DNA of 64,000 bases from Phragmites australis (GCF_958298935.1 NC_084921.1:30320001-30384000); one strand, 5' to 3'; counted from the first letter of the stretch, positions 10,689 to 23,798 are shown. The notes: a model not told the origin generated them from the letters alone. A program made the numbers and translations.

Positions 10689-11720
10689 TGTGGGGGAACC
10701 GTCCGCATAATATTTTAGTTAGTCACCAAGTCGACCATCTACATAATCATAACTTCAATGATTAACCAGAATATCATCCCGGTAGTCCCGACACGTGTTT
10801 TGTGCCCAAGATCGGAACATGTGCCTTTCCAATATAAGCAATCACAACCAAGCTTAATAAAGAGTGAGTAATTAAGTTATATTATAAGTTCTTAAGCATT
10901 TATAAGTTTAACAATTTACAACAAAATAGATCTAGGAGGATACTAAAACTGATCAACTCCTAGCCAACAGAGAAAACTATGCAGCGGAAACAAAAGATAA
11001 AGACAACAAAAGATGGGTGAAGCCATATGCCCTTAGGCTTCACCCCAAAAGCATAACCTCCGAGTAGTTGCCTACTCATTCCCACCGCTAACATCGGCAA
11101 GCGTGAAATAGCCAAACACCGTCTCTTCCTCACTTGCAAAACCTGTAGAGCAGCTGAGTACGAAGGTACTCAACAAGACAATCCATATAGGGTACATATA
11201 AATAACCTGACTCCAAGGAATATGCATTGGACCATTAGCAAGGAAACAAGCCACAAGATTGATTAAAACATATGCGCCAACAACCTAGACACATATGTGT
11301 GAGCATCTTGACTTAACCAACATACCCTTCCCAAACCTGTAACTACTAACCTTCACATATATGTAAATGGAACCATAGAAATACATCAATAGCCAGTCAT
11401 CAACATTTCCCAACATACTATCCATACCACCATTCCACATTCGTAACTCTACGACCGATGCAAATGGACAGAATCATGCTCATGACCAAGAGCGCGGTAA
11501 TTCAAATTGTTTTCACACCCTGCAGAGGGATACAACTTTATCCATAAGACTCGAGGACCATACGGTTTGCATGACTACACAGGTCCATACAAGGGGGTAC
11601 TCATGTCAACCTTTCCCAATAAGCCCTAACCACTTGGATCGTGTATCGCTCGATGCGGAGCCCACTTTGGTATGGCTTTTTCCTTCGATTATTTTGGGAC
11701 GTATTGATCACTAGTCATAG
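10689..11720 (-). repeat. Fragment of a long gypsy LTR (minus orientation)
   Basis: On the minus strand the segment ends ...GGTTCCCCCACA at 10689. It includes the sequence around GAGTACCTTCGTACTC (near 11155-11175), a block common in long Tekay-like LTRs. Its start is not visible and the upper boundary near 11720 is approximate. It was probably inserted into the Tat interior and later truncated. Confidence 0.45.
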
Positions 11721-12325
11721 CGCTTATTATGACCAGCCTTAGGTTCGCTTGAGTCAATGGCATAGTAGCCCCCAGTCACTTGTGGAATGTGATACAAAGC
11801 CTTTTCGCAATCCCAAGTTCGCAACGCAATAGTCCTTCTCTTTTCATTGGAATCTGTTTTCAGAAGGTACACATTATGTTGTTTTCAGTTTCTAATGCAT
11901 AGTATTTATTAAGTCCCCGATAGTCTACCCAGAGATAGAGATTCCGGGTAGGCAGTCCAAATAATAAGCGTTTAGGATGCAAGCAAGATGCGCAAAAAGA
12001 CAAGTAAGGCAGAAAAAGAAAATTGATTGATTTCATAGGCAATGTGATATTTATTATTACGAGAAGGTACTCTAAAGACTTACTTACAGAAACTTCTATC
12101 GACCCTCAAGCTATGTAGACACATTATCTTAAACCTAAACAACACAGACTAAATTAAGCTGATAAGCATTGACCCTCATTGTTTCAAGGGTAGCGTGGAT
12201 GCTATGTTGAGAGCTTCGAAAGAATCGTGAAGCCGAGCCCCCGAGTCTTTTGGGTGTGCGTCTCAAGGCGCTGTGATAGCTATTACGCCTGAGGCTTCTT
12301 ATCCAGTTTGATCCTCGTACTTTTG
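11721..12325 (-). pseudogene. Remnant of Tat-type pol/spacer region
   Basis: On the minus strand this continues directly from the protease region at 25000 once the Tekay-like insertion is removed; the reading frame runs across the empty site. It soon loses its frame and passes into spacer sequence of the 'GACTCGGGGGCT' type common in Tat elements. No RT or integrase motif was found. Confidence 0.45.
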
Positions 12326-15300
12326 TGTAACAGCCCAAAATCCTAAAACCAAGAAAAAAAATAAAAGTTTTCCAAGGAAATAAAAGAATTTGCTAAGCTA
12401 AATAATTCTTAAGTGTATATATGTGTATATATTTGATTGCTTGCTCGATTGCTTGTTTAGGTGAGCCTATATATATGTGGTATATATGCTATATAAGTAT
12501 AACAATACATGTGTATATAAATGATAGAAAAAAAGGGGAGAAAAGCTTTTGAATGTTTTGAACCCAAAGCCCAGCTCTCACCTCCTGTCTTCCTCTCTTC
12601 TCTCTCGGCCCACTCAACCAAGCCAGCCCAACCCGCTCTCTTTTCTCTTTTCTCTTCTCTTCCTCTCTGCTTCAACTCAGTGCAGCGCATGCCGCCGTTG
12701 TCTTGTCCGAGACAGAGAGCAAGCACCCAACCACCAAACGAGATCACCCAAGCATCTAGAAGCTCAAGACGGCACTATTTTTTCCAAAGCCTGAGCCAAA
12801 TCCGAGATGAACACACATGGGAGTCTGCTGGTCGCCCAAAATCCAAACCAAATTCACGAGATAGAGTTAGAGGTGAGCAATGGATCAAAAGGGGAAAGAA
12901 TCTAGGTTCTATGTGTGAGTTTTTGCCCAAGAGATAGAGTCTTGAGCACGATTGTATCGTCAGAATCAAGTTTAAGCCGCCGCCACTACACCTTTTCAAA
13001 TCTGATTCGATTTAGAGATTAGGTAGCTTCCCGTCTATATATATATGACCGTAGAGCCTCCTCAGATCATCCCGAAGCTTTTGCACAATTCGCCGAGATG
13101 AAATTATCACCAAATCTCATCAGCGTCAAGAACCGAAGCTTCAAGCCGTCGCGCGCCATCGCCCGCCTCCCTAGAGCCCCTCCGACATTGACGTTTCCCC
13201 TAGGTATGATCCCCGTACTTCCTCGATCCTTCTCTGCAACTCGCCGGAGTAGTTGGAGCACCAGAGCACCGTTCCGGTGAGTTTTCGGTCGTGGTTGCCA
13301 CGCGAGAGATACCACCGCCCTCTGTTCCACCGGAGCCAAGCGCCAAGGCATGACAGTCATCTGATCCGGAGCCAACGATGTAGATTAGAACCTCCTCATA
13401 CCCCTCCGTCGGCCAACCCGAGCGCGACATGTGGCTTATATAAACCCAGTCAGCCAATTCGCCACCTCACTTGCCCAGTCACCTAGCCACGTCAGTATTT
13501 TTGATTACGTGTCAAGCCACGTCAGCGTTAACAACCCAGTTAGCTTTTGTTTTTCTTTTTAATTGTTTTATATGTTTTGCTAACATCATAAATAGTAAAT
13601 ATTACGTAATAAATAGTTTTTTAGTATAAAAATAATTCTAAAAACAATAATAATTAGGAAATTGATTTTTGAAAATTTTAATAATGTTTTATATGAATAT
13701 TTAATTCTATTTAATAGTGCCAAATAGTTTATAATTTAAATAAATGATAGAAAATTCCATAAAAATCCTAAAAAATCTTAGATGGCTTTGAAAAAATACT
13801 ACAAAATTCCTAGCAACATAATTTCATCGTTAGATAATCTTTTAGTCATGTTTTAATCTTTAGAACATTATGACTTATCAACCGTAGCTCCATTCTGACT
13901 CGTTCTTTCACCGAATTATCTGGAATAGTGTAATCTTATGATGATGATGTTTGTTGTGTGATTTTTGGTTCTTTTTGGATCTTGATGTTTATGTGTTGTT
14001 GTTTTTCTGAGTATGTTGCGAGTAGACACCAACGTTCAAGAGGAGCTAACAGGTCTGCATGATCGAGATTTTGAAGACCCAATTGATTTCAGTGAAGGCA
14101 AGTTATGTTCTTGATTATTTTTTATCTCAGTTTTACAAATGTTTTGTTTTATGAACGTGCATGATAATAATTTATTAGGAATCCCAAGAGTTAGGCTTTA
14201 CCCTAGTTTTTCCTTATCGTACTTGTCGCCATAGTATGGTTTTGGGTTATGGATGGGTAGATGATGCTTAGCTTTGCTTTGGATGGTAATCATGATAATC
14301 GTTCCGCAAACTTGATAATGGTCCTATGCAACAATGATAAAATATGATGGAATAGTTTTTGTAGCAACATGGTATAGGGATTTGAGCAGGTGGTATGATG
14401 AGATGTATGGTTGGAAAAGTAGTAGTCTTACTCAAATCTAAGGACTAGTTTATGGGGTGACCTTTCCTTGTTTATAGTACAACCACAAGCCAGGTTTGGG
14501 ACGGATCTAGCCAAGTAATTTGCTTACTCTCAGTATAGTGTAGAACAGGTAGAAGAGCGGTGAATGGACGATGTCTTGGGATCCGAAAGGCGCAAGAGGA
14601 GGCTTCCGTTGTTGAGGTGGAATCATACGGCGGTGAACCTTAGCGGATAGACATGTGTTGAGAGGGGGTATTGTAAAGGCTTTGTAGTTGATTATTTTTA
14701 ACGTCTCTAATTCAAAACCGAACATGAAATTTTGATTTCATTCGGCTCCTTTATGGATATTCTCATCACTTAACATCTATGTCAGCTTTTCTTTGTAAAT
14801 GGAACCAAGGCTCTCTGCTTTCTAAATGATCCCTATAGAATAGGAGATAGAAATTCTACTAAATATCTATCTAATCTACTTACTTCGTTCCCTATACCTA
14901 GCGCACACATCGGTAGTGTGTAAGAGTTCTCTATCGGCCAATGGATGCTCGGCAAAACGGGATGAAACATCTTGTGGATAAAGTATAACATCTGCAGAGT
15001 TAAAACTGAATATTCAACCATGCTCATGGTCATGAGCGGCACTGAAAACCTACCATGATTGTAACTTGATGTTTTGGTTAGTCGGTCAACTGTGATGGCG
15101 GGAATCATAGTTGAGGAAGGTCAGTCATAGTGATGAAAACTATGATTGAGGATTCAACCTTAGTGGATGGAACTTTGGGTTGAGTTGTTGGTTAGTTGGT
15201 TAAGTTAAGATGGAAGGAATCTTGAGGTGATTCGTTTTTCACTGAATTATTATTGCTTTTCAAATGTTGATTATGCAAGGGAGTCATGTTAGACTTATTC

Positions 15301-15673
15301 TTGTCAAGCCTTCATATGCATACTATTTCCTGCACAACTTGCTGAGTACGACAAATGCTCACTCTTTCTATCACCAAACACTTAGCTGGAGAAGGTATCG
15401 AGGAGTACGCTGAAGGTGGATCGTTTTAAGATGCTTTCTACGTCGATGATTCCTGTGGAAGAGTTGTAAAGGATTAGTCTTCGTAGTTCGTTTAGTTCCA
15501 CTACAGAGTCTAATTGGTTCTTCGACACTCCAAGGTCACTTTTGTAAGATGTTTTATTTGATTAAGTTTGGATATTATAATGATTATCATCAATGAAGTC
15601 ATTATGTATTGAGATTGATTCATAGGCTCAACACATAGATGAGATTGGTTTGTTTCTTGAACCGGTCTCGATA
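12326..15673 (+). repeat. 5' LTR (3.35 kb) of Tekay-like element
   Basis: It starts TGTAACAGCC and ends ...CGGTCTCGATA; the expected terminal CA is mutated to TA, while the 3' LTR keeps CA. The region from 14316 onward is repeated at 18688-19506 and 24637-24984. It contains CT-rich and polypyrimidine stretches around 12580-12680 and an AT-rich segment 13550-13900. Open frames within (for example 12521-12937, 13067-13375) have no domain and are not treated as genes. Confidence 0.7.
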
Positions 15674-15677
15674 GAGA

Positions 15678-15690
15678 TGGTATCAAAGCC
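15678..15690 (+). other. Primer-binding site of Tekay-like element
   Basis: TGGTATCAAAGCC lies 4 bases after the 5' LTR end. It matches the usual plant PBS complementary to the 3' end of initiator methionine tRNA. Confidence 0.7.
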
Positions 15691-15947
15691 ATATCGACCT
15701 AGAACGCAACCTTAGATAGCTGGTCAACCCTAAAAAGATGAAGTTTGGAAAGACTAAAAGCTATGATTAAAGACCCCTTACCATACTCTCTTTTAGTAAG
15801 GTTTACTTACCCTCCTCTTGTGCTCAAACATACAGATGAAGTCAGATCTGAACAAAGTTCACCATTCCAACGGAGTGCACCAAGAGATCTTGTCAAGGAT
15901 GCTATGGGCCTTACTTACCGACATGAGACACCAAAAGAAGCCGATGT

Positions 15948-16534
15948 ATGAAGGAACAAGACAATCCAACCACATGGAATGGTTCGTCACCATCTTCATC
16001 TATGGACGTCGCACACACAAGGGAGAGTTCAGAGTTGCACGCACCCACACCACAAAGACAAGGAGATCTAGCTTCGAAGAAGGCATATGAGATGCCTCCC
16101 GTCAAGCCCTCTACCACGTGGGCCTGGACTATGGAGCAACAACTAAGGACTCGCTATACCACTACGTCCCCGTTCGTGACGACTCAAGCCCTGATATTGG
16201 AGTTTGATGCTATTGCAATGAAGAGAATACCACACTCCAAATCCAAATTCAAATTACGGTCGCCCTGGATTGACTCTATGAGAGCACCATGCAAGAAGTG
16301 AAGGAGGTTCACCATCGCTTGGAAGAAGTTGAAGAGGACAATATGACACTTCGACACTGTTTGCATGAATTCACCCCTACACCAGTGTCGCCCCCAAGCA
16401 AGAGAGCTTGCTACAAACCTCTCACCAGCTCAGGATCAGAGTACCCAGATAGTGATTTGGATAGAGAACCTGCAACCCCACCATGTCTACCAGATAGGGA
16501 GTCCCTTGTTAGAATAATAGAGATCGATCAGTAG
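15948..16534 (+). pseudogene. Upstream ORF region of Tekay-like element
   Basis: Two overlapping frames (15948-16301 and 16289-16534) lie between the primer site and gag. The second encodes a likely amphipathic helix (VHHRLEEVEEDNMTLRHCL) followed by an acidic Ser/Pro tail. No known domain was recognised. They may once have formed one ORF ahead of gag, now split by a frameshift. What it did is unknown. Confidence 0.35.
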
Positions 16535-16767
16535 TGTCATTTAGGTCATTTTAGAGTTTTGGTTCTTATGGACCTTTTTGTTTGTGAGTGTGAGATGTGA
16601 GTTCCAGGATCGCCCTTAGGCTCCCTGTCTGCATCCAAATCTTAGAAGTAGGGTTGATAATAGTAATATATATAATAAGAGTTTTTTTTAAGTAAAATCA
16701 GGCTCTACAACATAGACTTTTTCCTAGAATCTTGTGCTTTCCTCTTATCTATGCTCTTCTCTACCAA

Positions 16768-17760
16768 ATGGTCAACACTAGGAGCAACCTCGGAAGCAAT
16801 GACAACCACATAACCACCTCCGATGACTATGGAGCAGCTTATGGTTATACAAACCTAGATCTTGCAAGGGATGGCCCAGGTAATAACAACATGCAACAGA
16901 CTACTCAGAACCAGCCGTCACAATATCCCCACTACCACAACCAGTCCAAGTTGGGGAATTCATGAGAACTAAGCCACCTACATTCTCCCACACCACTGAG
17001 CTGCTCGATGCAGATGATTGGCTTAAGACAATTGAGAAGAAATTGTTGATCACCCAATGCAATGATCGTGAAAAGGTATTGTATGTTGCACATCAACTCA
17101 CTGGTCCTATCACTGACTAGTGGGATGCTTTCTGCAATGCCCATGAGGACCAGAAGTCAGTCACTTGGACAGAATTCAAGGACGCTTTTCGCCCCCATCA
17201 TGTGCCGGCATGCACTTTCCCATGAGGAAGAGGGAGTTCTGCAACCTGGAGCAAGGGTCAATGTCAGTGAATGAGTATGTCAGCAGGTTTACTCAACTCT
17301 CAATGTATGCAGTAGAGGATGTCGACATTGATGAGAAGGAACATGAGCGTTTCTTGGACGAATTTGTTTATGGAATGCAAGCTCAGTTAAGCACCCAAGA
17401 CTACCTAGATTTTCAGCATTTGGTAAACAAGGCACTTGTATTGGAAGACAAACGTCGTATGCTCGGTGAAGATCGCAAGAGAAGAATGGTCTCACAAGGA
17501 TAACATTCAAGCAGTAACTCTCACCCATGCACCACGTCGCCCTAGGGACAATAGCAGTCATCCACTCAGTTTAGACCTCAAGCAGCAACACCTCGTACTA
17601 TGAATCAGCAACCCCGCCCCAACACCAGCTACAACACACCAGCCCCTACCAAGAACACTAACCCACAGTCTCCAACTGGACCTGCATGTTTTAACTGCCA
17701 TGAGATTGGACACTATGCCAATCAGTGTCCTAAGAAGAGGCAGAACTAATCACCAGTTCC
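16768..17760 (+). pseudogene. Degenerate gag of Tekay-like element
   Basis: The frame opens at ATG 16768. Gag-type sequence follows (TFSHTTELLDADDWLKTIEK near 16980, MRKREFCNLEQGSMSVNEY near 17221). A CCHC zinc knuckle (CFNCHEIGHYANQC) is at 17687-17728. Several stops and frameshifts break it (for example in-frame TAG near 17118). Confidence 0.65.
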
Positions 17761-17779
17761 ATTCAACTTGAACACACCA

Positions 17780-18664
17780 ATGAAGACACCTGCTCCCACT
17801 CTGAACTGTAATTAGTACCAGACACCTACACCACCTAACAGAGCCCAGCAGAATCATGTGAAGGAACACATGAACCACGTCTTCACAGAAGAAGCTCATG
17901 ATGCACCTGATGTCATACTCGATATGTTCTTTTTCAACTCAGCCCCTGCATCTATTTTGTTTGATTCTTGAGCCTCGCATTCATTCAAACATCCAAGTAT
18001 GTGGCCAAGCATAGTTTGCCAATAACAACCTTGAAACATAAGATGTTGATTAGCTCATCTGGTGGAAAAAATGAGAGCTAATCTCCTCTACCCTAAGTTA
18101 AACCTTAAATTAAGAGGGGTAGAGTTCCCATCCAACCTCATCGTCCTGGAATCAGATGGGATCGATGTGATCCTTGGAATGGATTGGTTAGCAAAGTTCA
18201 AAGTACTGATAGAGTGTGATAGAAGGGCAGCCACCTTGAAAAATGGAGAAGGCGTCAAGGTAGAGTTCGTGACAGACACACCGTCAGCAGAGCAATGTAA
18301 GTTGAACCATCTTGAATGATCGACAGTGGACTAGATACGGATAGTCTGTGAGTTTCTAGATGTGTTTTCAGAAGAATTGCTAAGTATACCACCAGACTGA
18401 GACATTGAGTTTGTAATTGATCTTGTGCCTGAAACTGCGCCTATATCTAAGAGACCCTATAAGATGCCCGCTAACGACCTAGCTGAACTAAAGAAGCAAA
18501 TACAAGGGTTGTTAGAGAAGGGTTATGTTCTCCCTAGTACCTCGCCATGGGGAGCACATGTGCTCTTTGTGCAAAAGAAAGATGGAAGTCAAAGGATATG
18601 CATAGATTACCGAGCACTCAATGATGCCACTATAAAAAATAAGTATCCTTTAAACAGGTTTTGA
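17780..18664 (+). pseudogene. Protease and 5' part of reverse transcriptase, truncated
   Basis: Aspartic protease sequence includes the active-site region near 17955-17985, where the glycine codon of the D-S-G motif has become a TGA stop, and IDVILGMDWL near 18155. RT begins with SKRPYKMP and [20 protein letters not shown] (18568-18627), the first conserved RT blocks. It is cut off at about 18664, before the YxDD catalytic block. RNase H and integrase are absent. Confidence 0.7.
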
Positions 18665-18687
18665 TTGAATAATTTTTGTTGCAACAA

Positions 18688-19506
18688 CTTGATAATGGTC
18701 CTATGCAACAATGATAAAATATGATGGAATAATTTTGTTGCAACATGGTATAGAGATTTGAGCAGGTGGTATGATGAGATGTATGGATGAAAAAGTGGTA
18801 GTCTTGCTCAAATCTAAGGACCGGTTCATAGGGTGATATTTTCATGTTTGTAGTGCAACTACAAGTCAAGGATTGGACGCGCCAAGCCAAGTAATTTGCT
18901 TACTCTTAGCATAGTATAGACCAGGCAGAAGAGCGGTGAATGGACAATGTCTTGGGATCTGAAAGGCACAAGAGGGGGCTTTTATAGTTTAGGTGGAATC
19001 ACGCAGCAGTAAAACCTTAGCGGGTAGACATGTGCTGAGAGGGGCATTGTAAAGGCTTTGTAGTGGATTCCTAGCGCACACCTCGGTACTGTGTAAGAGT
19101 TCTTCGTCAACCAATGGATGCTCCGTAAAACGGGATGAAACATCTTGTGGATAAAGTACAACCTCTGCAGAGTTAAAACTGAATATTCAACCATGCTCAT
19201 GGTCATGAGCGGCGCTGAAAATCTACCATGATTATAATTTGATATTTTGGTTAGTCAGGATACCTGTGATGGCGGAAATCATAGTTGAGGAAGGTTAGTC
19301 ATAGTGGTGGGAACTATGATTGAGGGTTCAACTTTAGTGGATGGAACTTTGGGTTGAGGTGTTGGTTAAGTCAAGATGCAAGGAATCTTGAGGTGGTTTA
19401 TTATTCACTTAATTATTATTCCTTTTAAAATGTTTTTACTTAGATGTTGATTATGCAAGGGATCCATGTTAGCCTTCTTCTTATCAAGCCTTCATATGCA
19501 TACTAT
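18688..19506 (+). repeat. 3' LTR remnant of Tekay-like element, left part
   Basis: It is a direct repeat of the 5' LTR from 14316 on, sharing for example CTTGATAATGGTCCTATGC. The first about 2 kb of this LTR is deleted. It is interrupted at 19506 by the next retroelement and resumes at 24637. Confidence 0.75.
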
Positions 19507-20362
19507 TGATGAGCCCATGGCTCCCTTGGATACACACTTGGTGATTTTTGTTCCTTATTGTTCATATTTTCTTTGTAGAGAATAAAATACTACTAAGTTT
19601 TATGTTGTTTTGTTACTTAGGAACATAGGAGAAACACCACAACCGTACCCGAACGTTACCCCTCGAAGGCCAAGTCTACTCGGACTCGAGGTTGATCTCT
19701 AGTCATGGTCATGGTCATGGTCATGGTCGAGTTTCAGGATAACACGTCAGTAAAACGGGCATAACTCTCTCATACGAAGTCCGTTTTAGGTAATCTCGGA
19801 CATTCTGGAAAGCTTATGACAAGTCCTTTCCAATAGAAATGAGCTCGACCAAATATTCCTTATATCTTAGTTAGAGTCAAAGAAATAAGGTACTACACCA
19901 CTGTATCGGACCCTGTTGGGTCTTGTAATCGTGTCGGGTCGAAGTCCAAGTTGTGTACACCTCTTTCCATGGCTGCACAACTCTAGGTCGACCTCCTCAC
20001 GTCCCTCCTATATATACACAGTAGCCGTCATAGTTTAGGCTCAGGTTTAGCTTAGATTATTTTGTTTTAGACAGTTTCATCGTTTATCAGTTTGTTGAGC
20101 CCCAACTCGAGTACTTCATTGGTAATTAGTAATATTCAGATTGCATCTACCTATTATTGCTTGTGTTCTCGATTCGCTTGCAGGAAAAGCCTTATTGGAG
20201 AGGTCAACCGCGTCTTGGCACAGTTGATAACCACAGAGTAGTGGTGTAGTGGTTGCGAGGGTTCTCGATCTGTTCTGTTCAGAGCTTTTGGATCATCAAC
20301 GTCGAAGCTCTTTCAATTGACTTATCATATTACCTTTCGGAAGATCGGGCAAACGCGCATCA
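19507..20362 (+). repeat. 5' LTR of gag-only element
   Basis: TG...CA-bounded 856 bp LTR with a TATATATACA box near 20011-20020. It contains four tandem copies of the 6-mer ATGGTC/TGGTCA near 19705-19724. Compared with the 3' LTR it has a short extra segment near 20109-20140. Divergence is noticeable, on the order of a tenth by eye, so the insertion is not very recent. Confidence 0.8.
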
Positions 20363-20363
20363 A

Positions 20364-20376
20364 GTGGTATCAGAGC
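20364..20376 (+). other. Primer-binding site of gag-only element
   Basis: TGGTATCAGAGCC lies one base after the 5' LTR, the standard initiator-Met tRNA-type PBS. Confidence 0.8.
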
Positions 20377-20599
20377 CTCAGTTGCCCGTTAGGTAATCTC
20401 AGTTATCCCCTTTGTTTTGTCGTTTTCCATTACCTAGAGTCCAAAAAATTGCCCCGTAAAAATATTTAGATCTTAGTTTTTCCGTTGTCCAAACCACTTT
20501 GAGCCTTCGCAATTTTGTTTTTAGTATTCGTATTGTTGAGTTTGAGTCTATCGTCAGTGTCTTTGTTGCTGGTCGAGTCATCCTGATCTAGTTTCTAGT

Positions 20600-20890
20600 G
20601 TCGAGTCGACCATCAAGTCGTGTTTGACCACTAATCGCTTTAACCATCTACTCAAGTTCCACCACTAGTCGAGTCGACCATCTACTCGGGTTCAACCACT
20701 AGTCGCTCCGACCACCCACTCGGGGTTCCGACCAGTCATTCCAACCACCCACTTAGGGTTCAACCAGACACTCCAACCACCCACTCGGGGTCCCGACCAG
20801 TCACTCCGACCACCTAGTCGGAATCACCCACCATCTCGGATCCGACCATTCTTTCAGGATCAACCACCTAGTCGGATTCAACTAACCACT
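20600..20890 (+). repeat. Degenerate minisatellite in retroelement leader
   Basis: Imperfect tandem copies of a roughly 30-40 bp unit built on CCAACCACCCACTCGGGG and CGACCAGTCA follow the primer site of the gag-only element. Pyrimidine-rich CCAC blocks recur through the stretch. Confidence 0.6.
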
Positions 20891-21138
20891 CATTTTCGCC
20901 TCCACAACCTAGTCATAGTATATCTTTTTCTGGGTGCTCTCGGACACCATCATACACTCATCATATCGAGCAATGTTCGACAAAGTTTGAGTATCACTTG
21001 ATATCCCAAACAGAGGTAGCCAAAGTTCAGAGAGAGAGAGAGAGAGTATACCCCTGCTATCCAGAAAAAGTTTGTGACCCACGTACCTCACTGGTCTTAG
21101 AAAAGGTAGTAGAAAAGTTTTTGAATTTGTGTCACATT

Positions 21139-21262
21139 CGCAAAAAAAAAAAAGAAAAAAAAAGAAAAAAAAAAAGAGAAAAGAAAAGCAAGCAAGAAGC
21201 AAAGAGTGCCAAAAAAAGAAGAAGCAAAAGGTGCAAAAAAAAAGGAGAGAATTTAAAAAAAA
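21139..21262 (+). repeat. A-rich/AAG low-complexity tract
   Basis: Long A runs interrupted by G, giving a spurious Lys-rich frame. It lies in the untranslated leader of the gag-only element. Confidence 0.8.
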
Positions 21263-21672
21263 AGAGAATCAGTTTGCATTGCGAATTTTGTTCTATTGTG
21301 CTTGTATGTGTTATAGTTTTCGGTTTGCTTGAGCTAGTTTTAGGAATGTGTTCGGGCCAGCAACTGTGATGAGTACTGTGGACTTTTATTCAGCTTTGCT
21401 AATCTGATTTCAATTATTGTCATTCCTTGCTACTAAATATTGTCTATTCAAGCTATACCTTCTCTCGATCAGAACGGTTTCTCCTCTTACAACTACCTCA
21501 CTCGCACCCGATAAAGTATCACGAACCAGCCACCGGTTGTGCCAACTGTGGTGATTAGTAAGAACACTTGCAAGAGCATGGTAAGATGCTTGAGAGTGTG
21601 TGACTCCACCTCCACCACCTAGTAGTCGATAGGGATAATTTATCTTTCATTCTTTTCTATCTTCGACTAACC

Positions 21673-22356
21673 ATGGCAGCAGAAGTATCAGATGCGAAAG
21701 AGTGTGTTTTGAGAGAAGAACTCACAATGTTGGATGATCATTGACAAACTATTAATGACCCCATCAACAGGAAGCTTATGGAAACAAATGCTATGTTGCA
21801 ACGACTCAATGACAGTATTGCAATGCTCAATACACACTTTGATCGGTTGGTCAACCCACCGAACAAAGGGCATGTGTATCCTCGAGTTGCGACCCATGAA
21901 CATAAGGTTGTCGGTGATAATGAGATGCGCAACCACGACGCATTTGATGCACGACCAAGGAACCGATTGAACTTCAACCGTCAATGTAATAATTTTCAGC
22001 AACTTAATGCACGTGTTAATGATGATCCATTTGCTAAAGTCATGTTTACTATACCATCTTTTACGGGTGCTTATGATGCTGAAAAATATCTAAATTGGGA
22101 GATGATGGTGGAACAAAAATCTAATGATCATTTAGTTTTTGAAGTGCATAGAGTTAGGCATGCCACTAGTGAATTCAAAGGTTTTGCCATCATCTGGTGG
22201 AATAGAATATGCATCGATGAAGTAGAACCTACTACATGGGATGCTTTAAAGGTTGGTATGCATAAAAAATTTGTTCCACCCTCTTTTAAACATGACTTGC
22301 ATAAGAAATTGCAGCACTTAAACCAAGGCAATAGATTTGTAGATGAAAATTGTTAG
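21673..22356 (+). pseudogene. Gypsy-type gag with one premature stop
   Basis: The frame starts at ATG 21673, meets an in-frame TGA at 21742-21744 and is then open to TAG at 22354-22356. It contains the Retrotrans_gag signature, with FTGAYDAEKYLNWEMMVEQK near 22060-22120 and FKGFAIIWWNRI near 22178. The region after 22356 continues with gag-like homology but is broken. Apart from the single stop, the frame is well preserved. Confidence 0.65.
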
Positions 22357-22518
22357 GAGAACAAGGATAACAAAACCATTGTTATGAACAGGAGGAAAGA
22401 AGTGATTCATACTTGTTCAAAGCCGAGGATAGCTTTGCTTCAAGGGGGAGAGAAGGACATGACCATCAAGTCATAATTTAATTCTGTCTGCCCGATTGAA
22501 AATCAGCAAGGATGTGTT

Positions 22519-23387
22519 ATGTTTACCACTAAATCTGATCTTGCTGAAATTTATGATAATGAGCTGCCATGCGATGACTTGAAGTGTACAGATGCATTAG
22601 TTTCAATTGAGGATATATCTAGATCTTTACCTTCTGCTATCACTAAACTTTTGCAGAATAAAAAAATCAACCAAGCAATGGATGAAGAGAAGAAGAAGTT
22701 GCTTGAGAGCCACACCACCACTGCTACATCTCGACCCACAGAAAATGCCAACAAACCAGAGAAAGAAAATGAGAAGAAGAGCAAGGAGAAAGAGGAGAAA
22801 GTTACCGCACCATGCTTGTTACAACAAGGTACAAATGCTAATGCACCTATATCAGCTAAGATAGAGAAAAAAGGTAATGAAAAAGGTGTTATACTCACAC
22901 AAGGTGAGGATTATTTTGATGTGCTGAAGTTGCCCACTACCCATGCTATTGTAGAGCAATCATTAGTGGATCCAATTGTTGATTTACCTTTGTCACATGA
23001 TGATTTGCTTGTTGTTCCTTGTGATAAAGAAGAGTTGTGTAGTAATGCTTTACTTATATCACAACCACAACTTGTGAATGAACATGTTAATCCGTTTGAC
23101 AAATGAGTACTTGTTCTGAAATTAAACAAGTTCAATTCATTGCTAGTGAGCAAGAAGACCTAAAATTGCTATTTTCTCTAAAAACTTTAGGTTATATTGA
23201 ATTTGATGTTCTTTGTGATCTGAATAGTTTAGAGGAGCGATTAAAACTTAATTCTAACTTGCCATGCTTGTCACAGAATACTTTTCATGTTATTGGCAAA
23301 TACAATGACAAATTAGAATATATGGTGCATCGAGTTTATATTTGTTCAAATATGAGATCTCCTATTATTGTGCCACAAAGTGAATAA
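22519..23387 (+). pseudogene. Second ORF region of gag-only element, function unknown
   Basis: An open frame of 195 codons (22519-23106) overlaps another of 94 codons (23103-23387). The first has a Lys/Glu-rich charged middle and an acidic Leu/Val-rich end (VDPIVDLPLSHDDLL). No protease, RT or integrase motif is visible. It occupies the place of pol. It may be a decayed gag-pol linker or an element-specific ORF. Confidence 0.4.
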
Positions 23388-23798
23388 TTAGAGGATTGCA
23401 ATAGCACTAATAATATCATGTCAAGTTTTTCTAGTTCTATTTGTAAACTACAGAATAGTTCTCAAGAATGAGAGTCTTGTTGGCTGTTACCATACAGCCA
23501 TCAGGAGCTATCATACTCCACAACCATTGCTTCACCTTTCTTTGTACATAAGATACAAATTAATACCAGGTTACGATGCAATATCACTTCTTTTAAAGAA
23601 AGGGAGCAAGAAGTGACATGTGCATACATTGTACCAATGTTGGCCAATTATGATTAGGTACAATCATTTCAAAGAGAGTTACAATTATTTGATAACGAAC
23701 TTATGATATTACATAACGAGAGTTCCTTGCGCATTTTTCTTTGTGTAGAAGTTTATGGGCAAGACAATGCTATGCGCAAACTGATGACGGTTTGTTGT

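Noticed and set aside
12521..13486. Overlapping 60-138 codon frames on both strands
   Set aside because: They lie in the 5' LTR of the Tekay-like element, overlap each other on opposite strands and show no domain.
15678..15690. TGGTATCAAAGCC and similar strings as possible tRNA gene pieces
   Set aside because: They are primer-binding sites next to LTRs; no tRNA cloverleaf surrounds them.
20998..21369. Lys-rich 123-codon frame
   Set aside because: Produced by an A-rich low-complexity tract in the leader of the gag-only retroelement.
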